Program-made: the position numbers and the translations under genes
Part shown: in pieces, positions 42,043 to 51,171 of the stretch
Position numbering within the stretch: the stretch's first letter is position 1
Layout of the letters: every line of letters starts with the position of its first letter
Notes under the pieces: generated by a model
The model's database searches: none
What the model was told of the DNA's origin: nothing
The model's input: only the letters and a program-made list of their open reading frames with translations
Assembly (NCBI GenBank): GCA_037042915.1
Contig: CM073193.1
Span: 8,990,001-9,054,000, forward strand
Reading direction: 5' to 3'
Length of the DNA stretch: 64,000 nucleotides
Source of the DNA: Auricularia sp. M13
Lineage: Eukaryota; Basidiomycota; Agaricomycetes; Auriculariales; Auriculariaceae

Positions 42043-42325
42043 TGTTACGGCTCATTCGCTTTTCGCTCCTATCGCCGTTGGGCTTATCGGACCTTACTCG
42101 CGCCGACGTCATACGGACCGAGTCATCAGACCGAGACCCGCCGGCGCATGCGTGGCCCCGGCCTGCGGTCAGCGGTCCGGCCGGATCCGGACCCCCTTTA
42201 TATACCGTGTGCTGTCCGCTCTTTGTACGCTAGATTCGAGCTGGTTTGCCCACCGCCGATACATCTCGTCCTTTTTCCCCACCCGCAGAGCGTCCGTTCG
42301 GCGAGTATCCTCGGTCACCGTAACA
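42043..42325 (+). repeat. Chromovirus 5' LTR (283 bp)
   Basis: Perfect 8-bp terminal inverted repeat TGTTACGG/CCGTAACA. A TATA box at 42199-42204 lies about 30 nt upstream of TAGATTCGAGCT (42231-42242), the likely transcript 5' end. Confidence 0.95.
42199..42204 (+). promoter_or_regulatory. Chromovirus TATA box
   Basis: TATATA following a C-run, placed 32 nt before the presumed transcript start at 42231. The identical box is in the 3' LTR. Confidence 0.65.
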
Positions 42326-42327
42326 TA

Positions 42328-42339
42328 AGCTCGAATCTA
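42328..42339 (+). promoter_or_regulatory. Chromovirus primer-binding site, complementary to its own mRNA 5' end
   Basis: AGCTCGAATCTA begins 2 nt after the LTR and is an exact 12-bp reverse complement of TAGATTCGAGCT at 42231-42242 in the LTR. No TGG start typical of tRNA priming. This is the geometry known for Tf1-type self-priming. Confidence 0.75.
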
Positions 42340-42502
42340 CCCCTCCCTTACCGACGCTCCGCGTATCCCCCGTTCCTTCCCCCGCCTTCACCCCGCGCCC
42401 TCGGTCAAGCTGTCGCACACCACCCCCGACGTCCAGGCCGACGGCAAAGAACTCGCTTCCCATCTCCAGCGCCTTTCGCTTTCCGCCGACACCACCGTCA
42501 AG

Positions 42503-43600
42503 ATGCCAATGACGACCGAGGAGTTCGCTACCTCCATCGAAACGTCGTTGGTCAATGCCATCAAATCGCTCGGACTCAAACCGGGCAACCCACCCACCAA
42601 AAACTACGTCCAGGCCCCGGAGGATTACGATGGGACCCGCGCCAACTACGAGACCTTCCGTCGGACCTTGGAGCTCCACGTCAAAGGAATCCCGGCGACC
42701 GCAACAAGATACTCGCCGCGCTCGGCTTCCTGACCAAAGGTGACGCCGACGCCTGGGCACAGAACTGGGGTCAGCTCCACGACCTGGACTCGCCGGACCT
42801 CAAATGGAGCGACTTCCTTCGCGACCTCGACGAGAAGTTCCTCGACCCGCGCATCGCCGAGCACGCCCGCGAAGCGATCTCCAAGCTCACTCAAGGCCGA
42901 GGCGACGCCGACACCTTCTTCCTCAAGTTCGACGAGCTCTGCATCAAGGCCGGATTTACCAACCCGGAGTATCACGACATCGTTCTCGTCGACTACCTTC
43001 GGCGCAACCTCAAGCCGGCGCTCGTCCTCGCCGTGATGCAGTCGCACGAAATCTTCCGGACCACCAGTCTCGCCACGGTCGAAGGACTTCGCAAGGCCGA
43101 GGTCGCCACCGAGGACAAGCTCGTCAAGATGGAGGCCGACGCCGAGAAACCGCTCGGATACTTTCAATTCCGCAAGTACGCCCTTGAGCAGGACCCGATC
43201 ATCCGCCGCCACGGTGACCACGCCCCGGCCACCAGCTCTACGCCGCGCCCGGCGGCCAAGCCCTTCGCTCACCATTACACCGAGAGGGTGACTCAACCGA
43301 TGATTGTACCTGCCGCGGCGCCCGCCGGCGATCACCGCCCCCGCCACCACCGGTCCTGCACACGACCCGGACCCCATGGACGTGGACCGTCACCGCGCTC
43401 GGACCCTAGGACTCTGCTACCGCTGCAAGAAACCCGGCCATCTCGCTCGGGACTGTCAGGAGAGGAACTTCAAGGACGTCATCCAAGGCCTTTCCACCGA
43501 GGACATGGAGGAGATCGCTCGGATGGTCGAAGGAAAATCCACGCTCCTGGAGGAACACGCCGAGGAGACCGAGGACAAGGATTTTTCCGCCCCGCAGTGA
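42503..43600 (+). pseudogene. Chromovirus Gag
   Basis: It starts MPMTTEEFATSIETSLVNAI. The capsid region has YDGTRANYETFRRTLELHV, then in another frame NKILAALGFLTKGDADAWAQ, FLRDLDEKFLDPRIAEHARE, GDADTFFLKFDELCIKAG and DIVLVDYLRRNLKPAL. A return to the first frame near 43310 gives the zinc knuckle CYRCKKPGHLARDC and the acidic end. The two compensating shifts (near 42695 and 43310) interrupt translation as assembled. Role: forms the virus-like particle and binds the genomic RNA through the knuckle. Confidence 0.88.
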
Positions 43601-45270
43601 TTTCCGCGCGATCCCTGTGGGAAGACGACGGTGTGCCCTCCGTACCGAATACAGATGAACGTCTTGTCGATACGCACACCGAGCGTGAACACCTAAGACT
43701 CGCCGAGGTCCGACCCTCGGCCCTCAGGCAAATGAACATACCCCTCACCCTCACCTCCCTTGACACTGGAGAACGGATCCCGGCCAAGGCTCTTTTGGAT
43801 AGTGGATGCACAACCTCAAGTGTGGACCAGGCGTTTGTCAAACGCCGGCAGCTTACAACCCAAGCCGCAGCCGTCGTTCGGACCGTCTACAATGCCGACG
43901 GCTCGGTCAACGGATTTATCAAGGAGTACGTCGAACGACCACACGCGGCCGCGAACACCGCGAACGGCGCGACTTTCCGGTCGCCAACCTCGGTGGAAAA
44001 CACGACCTCTTCCTAGGATACGACTGGTTGGTGGAGCACAACCCGGAAATTGACTGGCCGAAGGGTGCGCTCACGTTCACCCGCTGCCCGCCTCGCTGTG
44101 GTATGCCGAACCCGGCGCCGAGCTCGGCCCGCTACCTCGCCGAGGACTTCGCCTCACTCGCCGACGCTTTGGAGTTCGCGGCCGACGACGAAGAAGAGTA
44201 CGTTCGGGCTTTCGAGTCCATCTCAACCCGCATTGAGCAGGCCGCCAAACCCGCCGTCGTCGCCGACATCCCCGAATACTACCGCGAGTACGCCGACGTG
44301 TTCGAAAGAAGGAATTCGACAAGCTACCCCCATCGTCGGTGGGACCACGAAATCAACCTCCGACCCGGATGGGAGAACGACCGCAAGCTCCGTGGAAAGG
44401 TTTACGCCTTGTCGCCGAAGGAGACACAGGCGATGAACGAGTTCTTGGACGAGAACCTCGCGACGGGTCGTATTCGGCCATCCAACTCGCCCATTGCATC
44501 GCCGCTTTTCTTCGTCGGCAAGAAGGATGGAGGACTCCGACCGACTATGGATTACAGGAGGCTCAACGACCACACCGTGCGGGACTCCTACCCCCTCCCG
44601 CTGGTCGCCGACGTCATGACCAAGATCAAGGACGCCCGTTATTTCTCTAAGTTCGACGTCCGATGGGGGTACAACAACGTCCGAATCCGACCTGGAGACG
44701 AATTCAAGGCCGCGTTCATCACGAGCCGAGGTCTGTTCGAACCCACCGTCATGTTCTTCGGCATGACCAACAGCCCGGCCACCTTCCAACGCATGGTGGA
44801 CGACATATTCGGCGACCTTATTCGGCGGATCGTCCTTATCGTCTACATGGACGACCTTTTGGTTTTTACCCGCACCTTGGAGGACCATCGGACCGCGGTT
44901 CGGGCCGTACTGGAACTGTGTCGGCAGACAGGCCTATACCTCAAACTGGAGAAATGCGAATTCGAGCAAGCCCAAGTCAAGTTCCTCGGCCTGGTTATAG
45001 GAAACGGGCAGGTATCCATGGACCCAGTCAAGGTGGAGGCCATACGCCGCTGGAACCCCCCGCGCAACCTGCGGGAGGTCCGGTCGTTCATGCAGTTCTG
45101 TAACTTCTACCGGAACTTCATCCCCCACTTCGCGCACATCACGAAACCCTTCAACCGTCTAACGGAGAAGGGGGTCGTATTCGAATGGGGCCCGGAGCAG
45201 CAACAGGCTTTCGAGGACCTTCGCGACGCCGTGTGCAACGACGTTACTCTTCTTCTCCCCAGGACCGGGC
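43601..45270 (+). pseudogene. Chromovirus protease and reverse transcriptase
   Basis: The protease has AKALLDSGCTTSSVDQAFV (catalytic DSG); after a shift near 43950 it ends with DLFLGYDWLVEHNPEIDW. RT follows: GRIRPSNSPIASPLFFVGKK, LRPTMDYRRLNDHTV, FSKFDVRWGYNNVRI, MFFGMTNSPATFQRMV, catalytic VYMDDLLVF, LKLEKCEF, KFLGLVIG and VRSFMQFCNFYRNFI. The frame is then lost near 45265, where one C is missing from a C-run before the RNase H. Role: protein maturation and cDNA synthesis. All catalytic motifs are intact. Confidence 0.92.
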
Positions 45271-47345
45271 CCCGTTCAGGTTGGAGACCGACGCATCGGA
45301 CTACGCGGCAGGAGGAGTCCTCCACCAGGTCATCGAGGGGAAGCTACGCCCACTCGGGTTCTTCAGCAAGAGCTTCAGTCCCGCCGAGCGTAATTACGAG
45401 ATCTACGACAAGGAGATGCTCGCGATGATGCTTTGCCTCGAACATTGGCGCCACTTCCTCAAAGGCGCCCCGCAGTTCCAGATATGGACCGACCATCGGA
45501 ATCTGCAGTACTTCCGCGAGCCGCAAAAGCTCAACCGTCGGCAAGCTCGTTGGCTCACCGAGCTCTCCGAGTATGACTTTACAATGCACCACCGGCCAGG
45601 CAAGACGAACGTCATCGCCGACGAGCTGAGCCGGAACATGCCTAATGAGGGGGCAGAAGACAACACCGACGTTGTCCTCCTGCAACCGGACCGTTTTCGT
45701 CAACTCGCCGAGGAGCACAACGGACCGTTGGACGTGATCATTCGGCAACTAGGACTCCGAGACGAGGACCACATCCTGGCCGAGGTTCGCAAGTACGCCA
45801 ACGAACGCGACGAAGCAGTCAAGAAGGGCCTGCTTGCGTACCCGCAGGACTTTGTGGAGACGAACGGCATCGTCGAGTACAAAGGCCGAGTCTACATCCC
45901 GCGTAACCGCCGACTACGTGAACGCATCGTCAGCGCATTTCACGACACACCGATAGCAGGACATCCGGGCAGGTACAAGACTTTGGAGCTCCTTAACCGG
46001 TACTACTGGTTCCCCGGCATGACCGCGTATGTTGCGCGTTACGTCCGCGCATGCGACGTTTGCCAACGCTCCAAACCAAGGCACGGACCCCTGGCAGGAC
46101 CCCTACACCCCAACGAGGCGCCGAGTGCTCCGTGGGAGGTCGTTTCAGCCGACCTCATCGGACCATTGCCCGAGTCGTTTGGCTTCAACGCGGTCTTCGT
46201 CGTGACCGACCGCCACAGCAAGATGGTCATCCTCTGCCCGACGCATGTTACGGTGACGTCGGAGGGTATAGCGCTTGTACCGCGACTTCGTCTTCAAACG
46301 GTTCGGCCTGTTCAAGAAGCTCATCAGCGACCGCGGCCCGCAGTTCGTGTCGGGATTCGCGAACGAGCTCTACAAGCTCCTCGGTATCGAGGCAAACCCG
46401 TCCACCGCGTACCACCCGCAGACCAACGGACAGACCGAGCGGGAGAACGCGGAGATCGAGAAGTACCTTCGCGCATGGACCAACGCCAGGCAGGATGACT
46501 GGGCCGACTGGCTCGCTATGGCCGAGTTCGCCATCAACAACCGCGCGTCCGAGGCGACGGGTACGTCTCCGGTCTTCCTCAATCACGGTCGCCACCCACG
46601 TATGGGCGTGGAACCGCGCCGAGCGGTCACCAACGAGTCGGCCGCCCAGTTCGTCCAGCGGATGGAAAAGACCTGGGAGGAGGCCAAATCCGCGCTCACC
46701 AAGGCCGCCGCGTCCATGAAGACACAGTACGACCGGCGCCGAGGTGCTTCGCGACAATACAAGGTCGGCGACAAAGTGTGGCTCGAAGCGACCAACCTTA
46801 AGCTTGCGGTCTCGTCCAAGAAACTGGCCGAACGGCGCTTCGGTCCTTTCAAGATCCTCGAAAGTGTGGGTCATTCCGCCTTCAAACTGGAGCTGCCGGA
46901 GGCGTGGAAAAACCTACACCCCGTCTTCCACGAGAGCCTCCTCTCGCCGTACATTGCGCCGTACGCCCCGCACCAACGCCGCCCCGCCCCGCCGGCGCCG
47001 ACCATCGTGGACGATCACGAGGAGTACGAAGTGGAGGAGATCCTGGATTCCAAGAAGCTCGGACGAGGCGTTGTCTACCTGGTCAAATGGGCCGGCTACG
47101 GGCGCGAGCACAACTCCTGGGTCCCCAAGGGAAATCTCGGCAACGCGATCGGCGCCGTCGAAGACTTCGTCCGCCGCAACCCGGGTAAACCCCAGAACAT
47201 CCACTCCCTCGTCTTCGACCGTGCCATATTTCCCTCCAACTTCTTCGAGCGCCACCATACCACAGGGATCGACTTCAACATCCCCGACCCGGTCACCGCG
47301 GCCCGCAGAGCGCTGGCCCTCGGCACGACGCTCGTTCGGTCCTAG
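45266..47345 (+). pseudogene. Chromovirus RNase H, integrase and chromodomain
   Basis: RNase H starts PFRLETDASDYAAGGVL, then YEIYDKEMLAMML, IWTDHRNLQYF and TNVIADELSR. The integrase has an HHCC finger (HDTPIAGHPG, CDVCQRSK), then SADLIGPLP, SDRGPQFVSGF and NGQTERENAEIEKYLR for the DDE set, with a 2-nt loss near 46268. After GPFKILESVGHSAFKLELPE and LHPVFHESLLSPY comes a chromodomain, YEVEEILDSKKLGRGVVYLV, KWAGYGREHNSWVPKGNL. It ends at 47345. The chromodomain probably steers integration to heterochromatin by binding methylated histone H3. Confidence 0.92.
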
Positions 47346-47353
47346 TAGGGGGG
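47344..47353 (+). promoter_or_regulatory. Chromovirus polypurine tract
   Basis: A short purine run, ending GTAGGGGGG, lies between the integrase stop and the 3' LTR start at 47357 and suits the primer site for plus-strand DNA. Confidence 0.65.
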
Positions 47354-47356
47354 TTA

Positions 47357-47639
47357 TGTTACGGCTCATTCGCTTTTCGCTCCTATCGCCGTTGGGCTTA
47401 TCGGACCTTACTCGCGCCGACGTCATACGGACCGAGTCATCAGACCGAGACCCGCCGGCGCATGCGTGGCCCCGGCCTGCGGTCAGCGGTCCGGCCGGAT
47501 CCGGACCCCCTTTATATACCGTGTGCTGTCCGCTCTTTGTACGCTAGATTCGAGCTGGTTTGCCCACCGCCGATACATCTCGTCCTTTTTCCCCACCCGC
47601 AGAGCGTCCGTTCGGCGAGTATCCTCGGTCACCGTAACA
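47357..47639 (+). repeat. Chromovirus 3' LTR (283 bp)
   Basis: Same length and, by eye, same sequence as the 5' LTR, followed by the target duplication ACATT at 47640-47644. Confidence 0.95.
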
Positions 47640-47644
47640 ACATT

Positions 47645-47819
47645 CCTGCAAACTGCAACAACAGATGAACAACAGTAAGGGACAGTGTGCTCATACCTCA
47701 GCGCTCTCAGGGTAAAAGACAATGTGGAGCACTGAGTAGTGATGCATAGACTATATACAGATACGGAACAGAGAAAAAGATCACACTTGTTTCTTCCAAT
47801 AGTTCGAATTCTGTTCCAA
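47645..47819. other. Spacer, no gene recognised
   Basis: The continuation of the chromovirus target site. CTGCAAACTGCAACA resembles a sequence near 41660, so the target may have been part of an older repeat. Confidence 0.35.
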
Positions 47820-48540
47820 TTCCATTTGCAGAGTAGTGCAGGGCACAAGGAATTGGAACAGAATTGGAGCTAGTACCTTGCTCTGCAAACGAAATTGGAA
47901 CTGAATTGGAACCAGTATCTTGGCCTTGTCTTATAGTGCAGGGCGCAAGGAATTGGAACTGAATTGGAACTAGTACCTTGACCTTGCCATATAGAGAATT
48001 GGAACAAAATTGGAACTAGTACCTTGGCCTTGCATTATAGAGCCGGGCATAAGGAATTGGAACAGAATTGGAACCAGCAACAAGGCCTTGCCCTATAGTG
48101 CAGGGCGCAAGGAATTGGAACAGACTTGGAACTAGTACCTTGGCCTTGCCCTATAGTGCAGGGAATAAGGAATTGGAACAGAATTGGAACTAGCGACAAG
48201 GCCTTGTCCGATAGAGCAGGGTGTAGGCTAGTTCCAATTCTGTTCCAATTCCTTATTCCCTGCACTATATATCGGACAAGGCCTTGTCGCTAGTTCCAAT
48301 TCTGTTCCAATTCCTTATTCCCTGCACTATAGGGCAAGGCCAAGGTACTAGTTCCAATTCTATTCCAATTCCTGGTACAGTTCAGTTCTCTATAGGTAAA
48401 GGTTCTGTTCCAGTTCCAATTCTGTTCCAATTGGACACAAACCCCCTGTTTCCAATCTTGGAAAAGTAGTTCCAATTCCCTAAGCTGGAGAGTCACAATT
48501 GTGTTCCAATTCTGATCCAATTTGTACCAGTTTGACTGAG
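47820..48540. repeat. Satellite-like array (~58-bp units) with an inverted part
   Basis: Units combine GGAATTGGAACAGAATTGGA, ACTAGTACCTTGGCCTTG and CCTATAGTGCAGGG. About six or seven lie in one orientation (to ~48230), then about three in the opposite orientation. It has no coding capacity. The GGAATTGG core resembles the GGAATTCC mini-elements next to it. Confidence 0.8.
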
Positions 48541-48559
48541 GATACAGGGTACTCTACAA

Positions 48560-48634
48560 TGAGTGGAATTCCAATTGGAATTCCAGTTTCCAATTGGAAT
48601 TCCAATTGGAAGCGTGGGGCACAGTAAGGTTCTC
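48560..48634 (+). repeat. GGAATTCC-rich mini-element, right end
   Basis: Ends GGGGCACAGTAAGGTTCTC, close to the MITE terminus (reverse complement GAGAACCT..CTGTGCCCC). It truncates the recombinase gene of Ngaro-like element 2. The left end merges with the satellite. Confidence 0.6.
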
Positions 48635-49014
48635 GCCTCGTCTATCATGGCCAAGGTTACGGGCGGTCGCGGGTCGCGCCTCGTGTCATCGGGTGCGAGC
48701 TGGGACATGGCGACCATGATGCGCGTCAACCGTGGCGAGCCATTCCACGCGAAACCAGACTTCTCGTGCTTGAATCGCAAGCCAGCCATGACAGAACGCA
48801 CAGCGCCTCCCGAGAGATGTCCTGCGAACGATGCGGCGAACGCGCAGAGTAGCGGTTCTTCGATCGGGATGCGCGCGGCCGCCGGGTTGATACGTTCAAC
48901 AGCAGCCCATTCCAGAAACTTGTCGAGCGAGCGCGCATAGTTCGCCAGCGTAGCCGGCGCTAGGGCGGCGTCGTGTACATGAAGCGTGTGGCGCCAAACG
49001 TCGTCGGACAACAT
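48635..49014 (-). pseudogene. Ngaro-like element 2: tyrosine recombinase, N-terminal part
   Basis: The minus-strand frame starts MLSDDVWRHTLHVHDAALA and matches element 1: NYARSLDKFLEWAAVERI, LLCAFAASFAGHLSG, AVRSVMAGLRFKHEKSGF and RDPRPPVTLAMIDEARTL. It is cut by the mini-element at 48634, before the catalytic half. Not functional. Confidence 0.85.
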
Positions 49015-49155
49015 GGCGGTGTGCGGGCGTGTGCGATGTACCAGATCAAGAGGTGACGTGTCGCGGAATCAAAGTCCTCCACGCGCGCAGTCGATCCGTC
49101 GATCCTCGAGTAGCAATCCGTCGATCATGATCTGCAACGCATCACATTTGGTCTA

Positions 49156-51171
49156 CTACTCGACGTGCTCGATCCATTCTTTAAGTACAAAAGGAAGATT
49201 GAAAGAATGCTTGTAGCGGGGCAAGCTCGGCGCCGGCAAGCCTCGCGAAGGTGCGTCAGCGATGTTATCAGCTGACGCGACCCACTCGCAAGTCAGCCAG
49301 ATATTGTACTGCAGCATGGCAGATACAATTCGCTGAAGCGCGCGATTAGACTCAGAATTGCGCGACTTCCCAGCGTCTAGCGCGCCGACAACGCCCTTGT
49401 TGTCACTGTGTACGCGAAGGTGGACGTTCTGCACGCCGCGCTCGATGGCAGCGCGCAGACCGAGTTCAACGGCGACCGTCTCAGCCCACCCAATGTCCCG
49501 ACCTTCCGCCTTCCAACCCGGCCGGAGTCTCCAGTGGTCCCACTCATGGCTGATGACGATGCCGATGCCGAATGAGGTAGACGCGTCGACGTAGAGCGGG
49601 ACCGCGCAAGGCTCGGGGATTTCGCGTATTGGCATGCCGCAAAACTCCATGGCGAGCCGCTCCTGCCACCAAGCCACATCCGCCAACACAGTGCTGTTCG
49701 GGCAGTTCTTGAAACCCGCTGCGAATCGCGAGAGCGCGGGCAGCCTCGATCTGCCGTCGGGCACGACCAGAGAACAGTGCACAAACTTGCCCAGGAGGCT
49801 CTGAACGTCCTTCTGCGTGAATCGAGCGCCTGGAACCCAACCCGCGGACGCGTCGAGATACTTTTGTTTCTTCTTCGGCGCGATCTGCACGGTGCGGTTG
49901 TCCAAGTCCCATGTGAAGCCAATGTAAGGAAACACTGCTGCGAAGTTGAGCGTCTTCTTGGTGCTCCAAGGCCAGCCCAACTCCTCGGCCAGCGCGTAGA
50001 CGTCGTCCTCCGAGAAGTCGTAGAGACCCGCGGCGTTGAGGTAGCGCCAGAACGCGAAGTCGTCTGCACAGTTGAGGGCGTCAGCCTGTGTGTGCCGAAA
50101 CTTGAATATCGCGCGGAAAGCGTCAGCGAGATGGCCCCAGAGCCCGCCCGACGATGCCGCCCCGAATTGGCAGCAATGGTCAAGAGCGACCTTCCCTCGC
50201 CATGCAATGGCGTAGAACGCCTGTTGCCATGGGAGGACCGGCACGCGACGGTGCGCGGCCTTGACGTCGAATATGGCGACCTGGGCGCCCACTGGAGCCT
50301 TCGCCGCAAGCAAGTAGCATTGGGAGAACGTGCCCCAGTCGCACAGAAAGTCGTCCAGGTTGATACCCGAGTTGAACGACGGGTCATCCGGGTCGTCTCT
50401 CGGGTGCGAGAAATCCTGGCATACACGACCAGCGGCATAGTCGCCGTTCTTTGGCGCAATAGTCAGTGGTGCATTTCGAAACGGTCCCACGAGATTCAGC
50501 AAGTCTTCCGGCGAGAACCAATCGGATATCCGTCCCTCATCGCGCTCTTCAAGAAGCATAGATTCTATAACAGCAGGGTGACGCTCAGCGGGAGCGTGAT
50601 TATTGTAGAGTTTATACGGGGTAGCAGAGCGGGCGAAGTAGGAATCAACAGACGTGCGCGACAGGCCAACGTCGAAACCAGTACGAAGACCAATGGGAAT
50701 CGCGGAGAACTTGGGAAGCAGCGAAGCAGCAGAGAGAGCCACCTCCCAGGCATCAGCCTTGAGAGGCGTGACAATACGGAATGGGAAGCGCGGTGCGAGA
50801 ACGGGACCAGAAGCAGCCAGCGAGAGCAGAGAGTTGTCGACATCCATCGGGGATGGCGAGCGCGATGCGAACGAAGCAGTAGCCTCAGCCAGAGACGACG
50901 GTGCAGGCGTTGGCGCCGTGTGCAGTGCTGCCGCACAACGAGCAGACGTGGCCATGCTTTCCGTATCGGCACGAGTCGCTAGCGCACTTGTCGACGCTAT
51001 TGAACAAGAAGCAGAGGGCGTGGCCACCGGTGGGGGTGACATAGATCCGCTTGGTCTTGTCGAAGACCGCCCACGCCGGCGTGCACTTCTTTTCCTTCTT
51101 CTTGTCGAAAATGTGAGCACGGCTGCCGCAAAGAATACAGCGCCCGTACTTGATAGGACGCGAGTCGCCAT
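49156..51171 (-). CDS. Ngaro-like element 2: reverse transcriptase and RNase H
   Basis: An uninterrupted 671-codon minus-strand frame overlapping the Gag end by 287 nt in another frame. RT: PFRIVTPLKADAWEVAL, FRNAPLTIAPKNG, GRVCQDFSHPRDDPDDPSFN, GAQVAIFDVKAAHRRVPVLP, FGAASSGGLWGHLADAF, catalytic ALNCADDFAFW and KKTLNFAAVFPYIGF. RNase H: LYVDASTSFGIGIV, WAETVAVELGLRAA, VHSDNKGVVGAL and SADNIADAPSRG. The catalytic Asp/Glu/Asp set is present. The real start is uncertain: the first Met lies in the overlap, so expression by frameshift or by a spliced message is possible. It serves as the intact reference for element 1. Confidence 0.88.
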   Translation of the reverse strand: MATRVLSSTGAVFFAAAVLTFSTRRRKRSARRRGRSSTRPSGSMSPPPVATPSASCSIASTSALATRADTESMATSARCAAALHTAPTPAPSSLAEATASFASRSPSPMDVDNSLLSLAASGPVLAPRFPFRIVTPLKADAWEVALSAASLLPKFSAIPIGLRTGFDVGLSRTSVDSYFARSATPYKLYNNHAPAERHPAVIESMLLEERDEGRISDWFSPEDLLNLVGPFRNAPLTIAPKNGDYAAGRVCQDFSHPRDDPDDPSFNSGINLDDFLCDWGTFSQCYLLAAKAPVGAQVAIFDVKAAHRRVPVLPWQQAFYAIAWRGKVALDHCCQFGAASSGGLWGHLADAFRAIFKFRHTQADALNCADDFAFWRYLNAAGLYDFSEDDVYALAEELGWPWSTKKTLNFAAVFPYIGFTWDLDNRTVQIAPKKKQKYLDASAGWVPGARFTQKDVQSLLGKFVHCSLVVPDGRSRLPALSRFAAGFKNCPNSTVLADVAWWQERLAMEFCGMPIREIPEPCAVPLYVDASTSFGIGIVISHEWDHWRLRPGWKAEGRDIGWAETVAVELGLRAAIERGVQNVHLRVHSDNKGVVGALDAGKSRNSESNRALQRIVSAMLQYNIWLTCEWVASADNIADAPSRGLPAPSLPRYKHSFNLPFVLKEWIEHVE

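Larger units (their letters stand above)
42043..47639 (+). mobile_element. Complete Ty3/gypsy chromovirus, LTRs identical, 5-bp target duplication
   Basis: Two 283-bp LTRs (42043-42325, 47357-47639) look identical base for base and start TGTTACGG and end CCGTAACA. The target duplication ACATT is at 42038-42042 and 47640-47644. Inside are a self-complementary primer site, gag with a zinc knuckle, protease, RT, RNase H, integrase and chromodomain, and a polypurine tract. Identical LTRs imply a very recent insertion, yet the coding region shows at least five frame changes. Confidence 0.95.

Noticed and set aside
42326-42345. tRNA-primed primer-binding site after the chromovirus LTR
   Set aside because: The sequence does not begin TGG and no tRNA 3' end fits by eye, while the self-complement is exact.
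49777-50982. 401-codon plus-strand ORF opposite the Ngaro RT
   Set aside because: It lies entirely over the conserved RT motifs on the other strand and has no features of its own.
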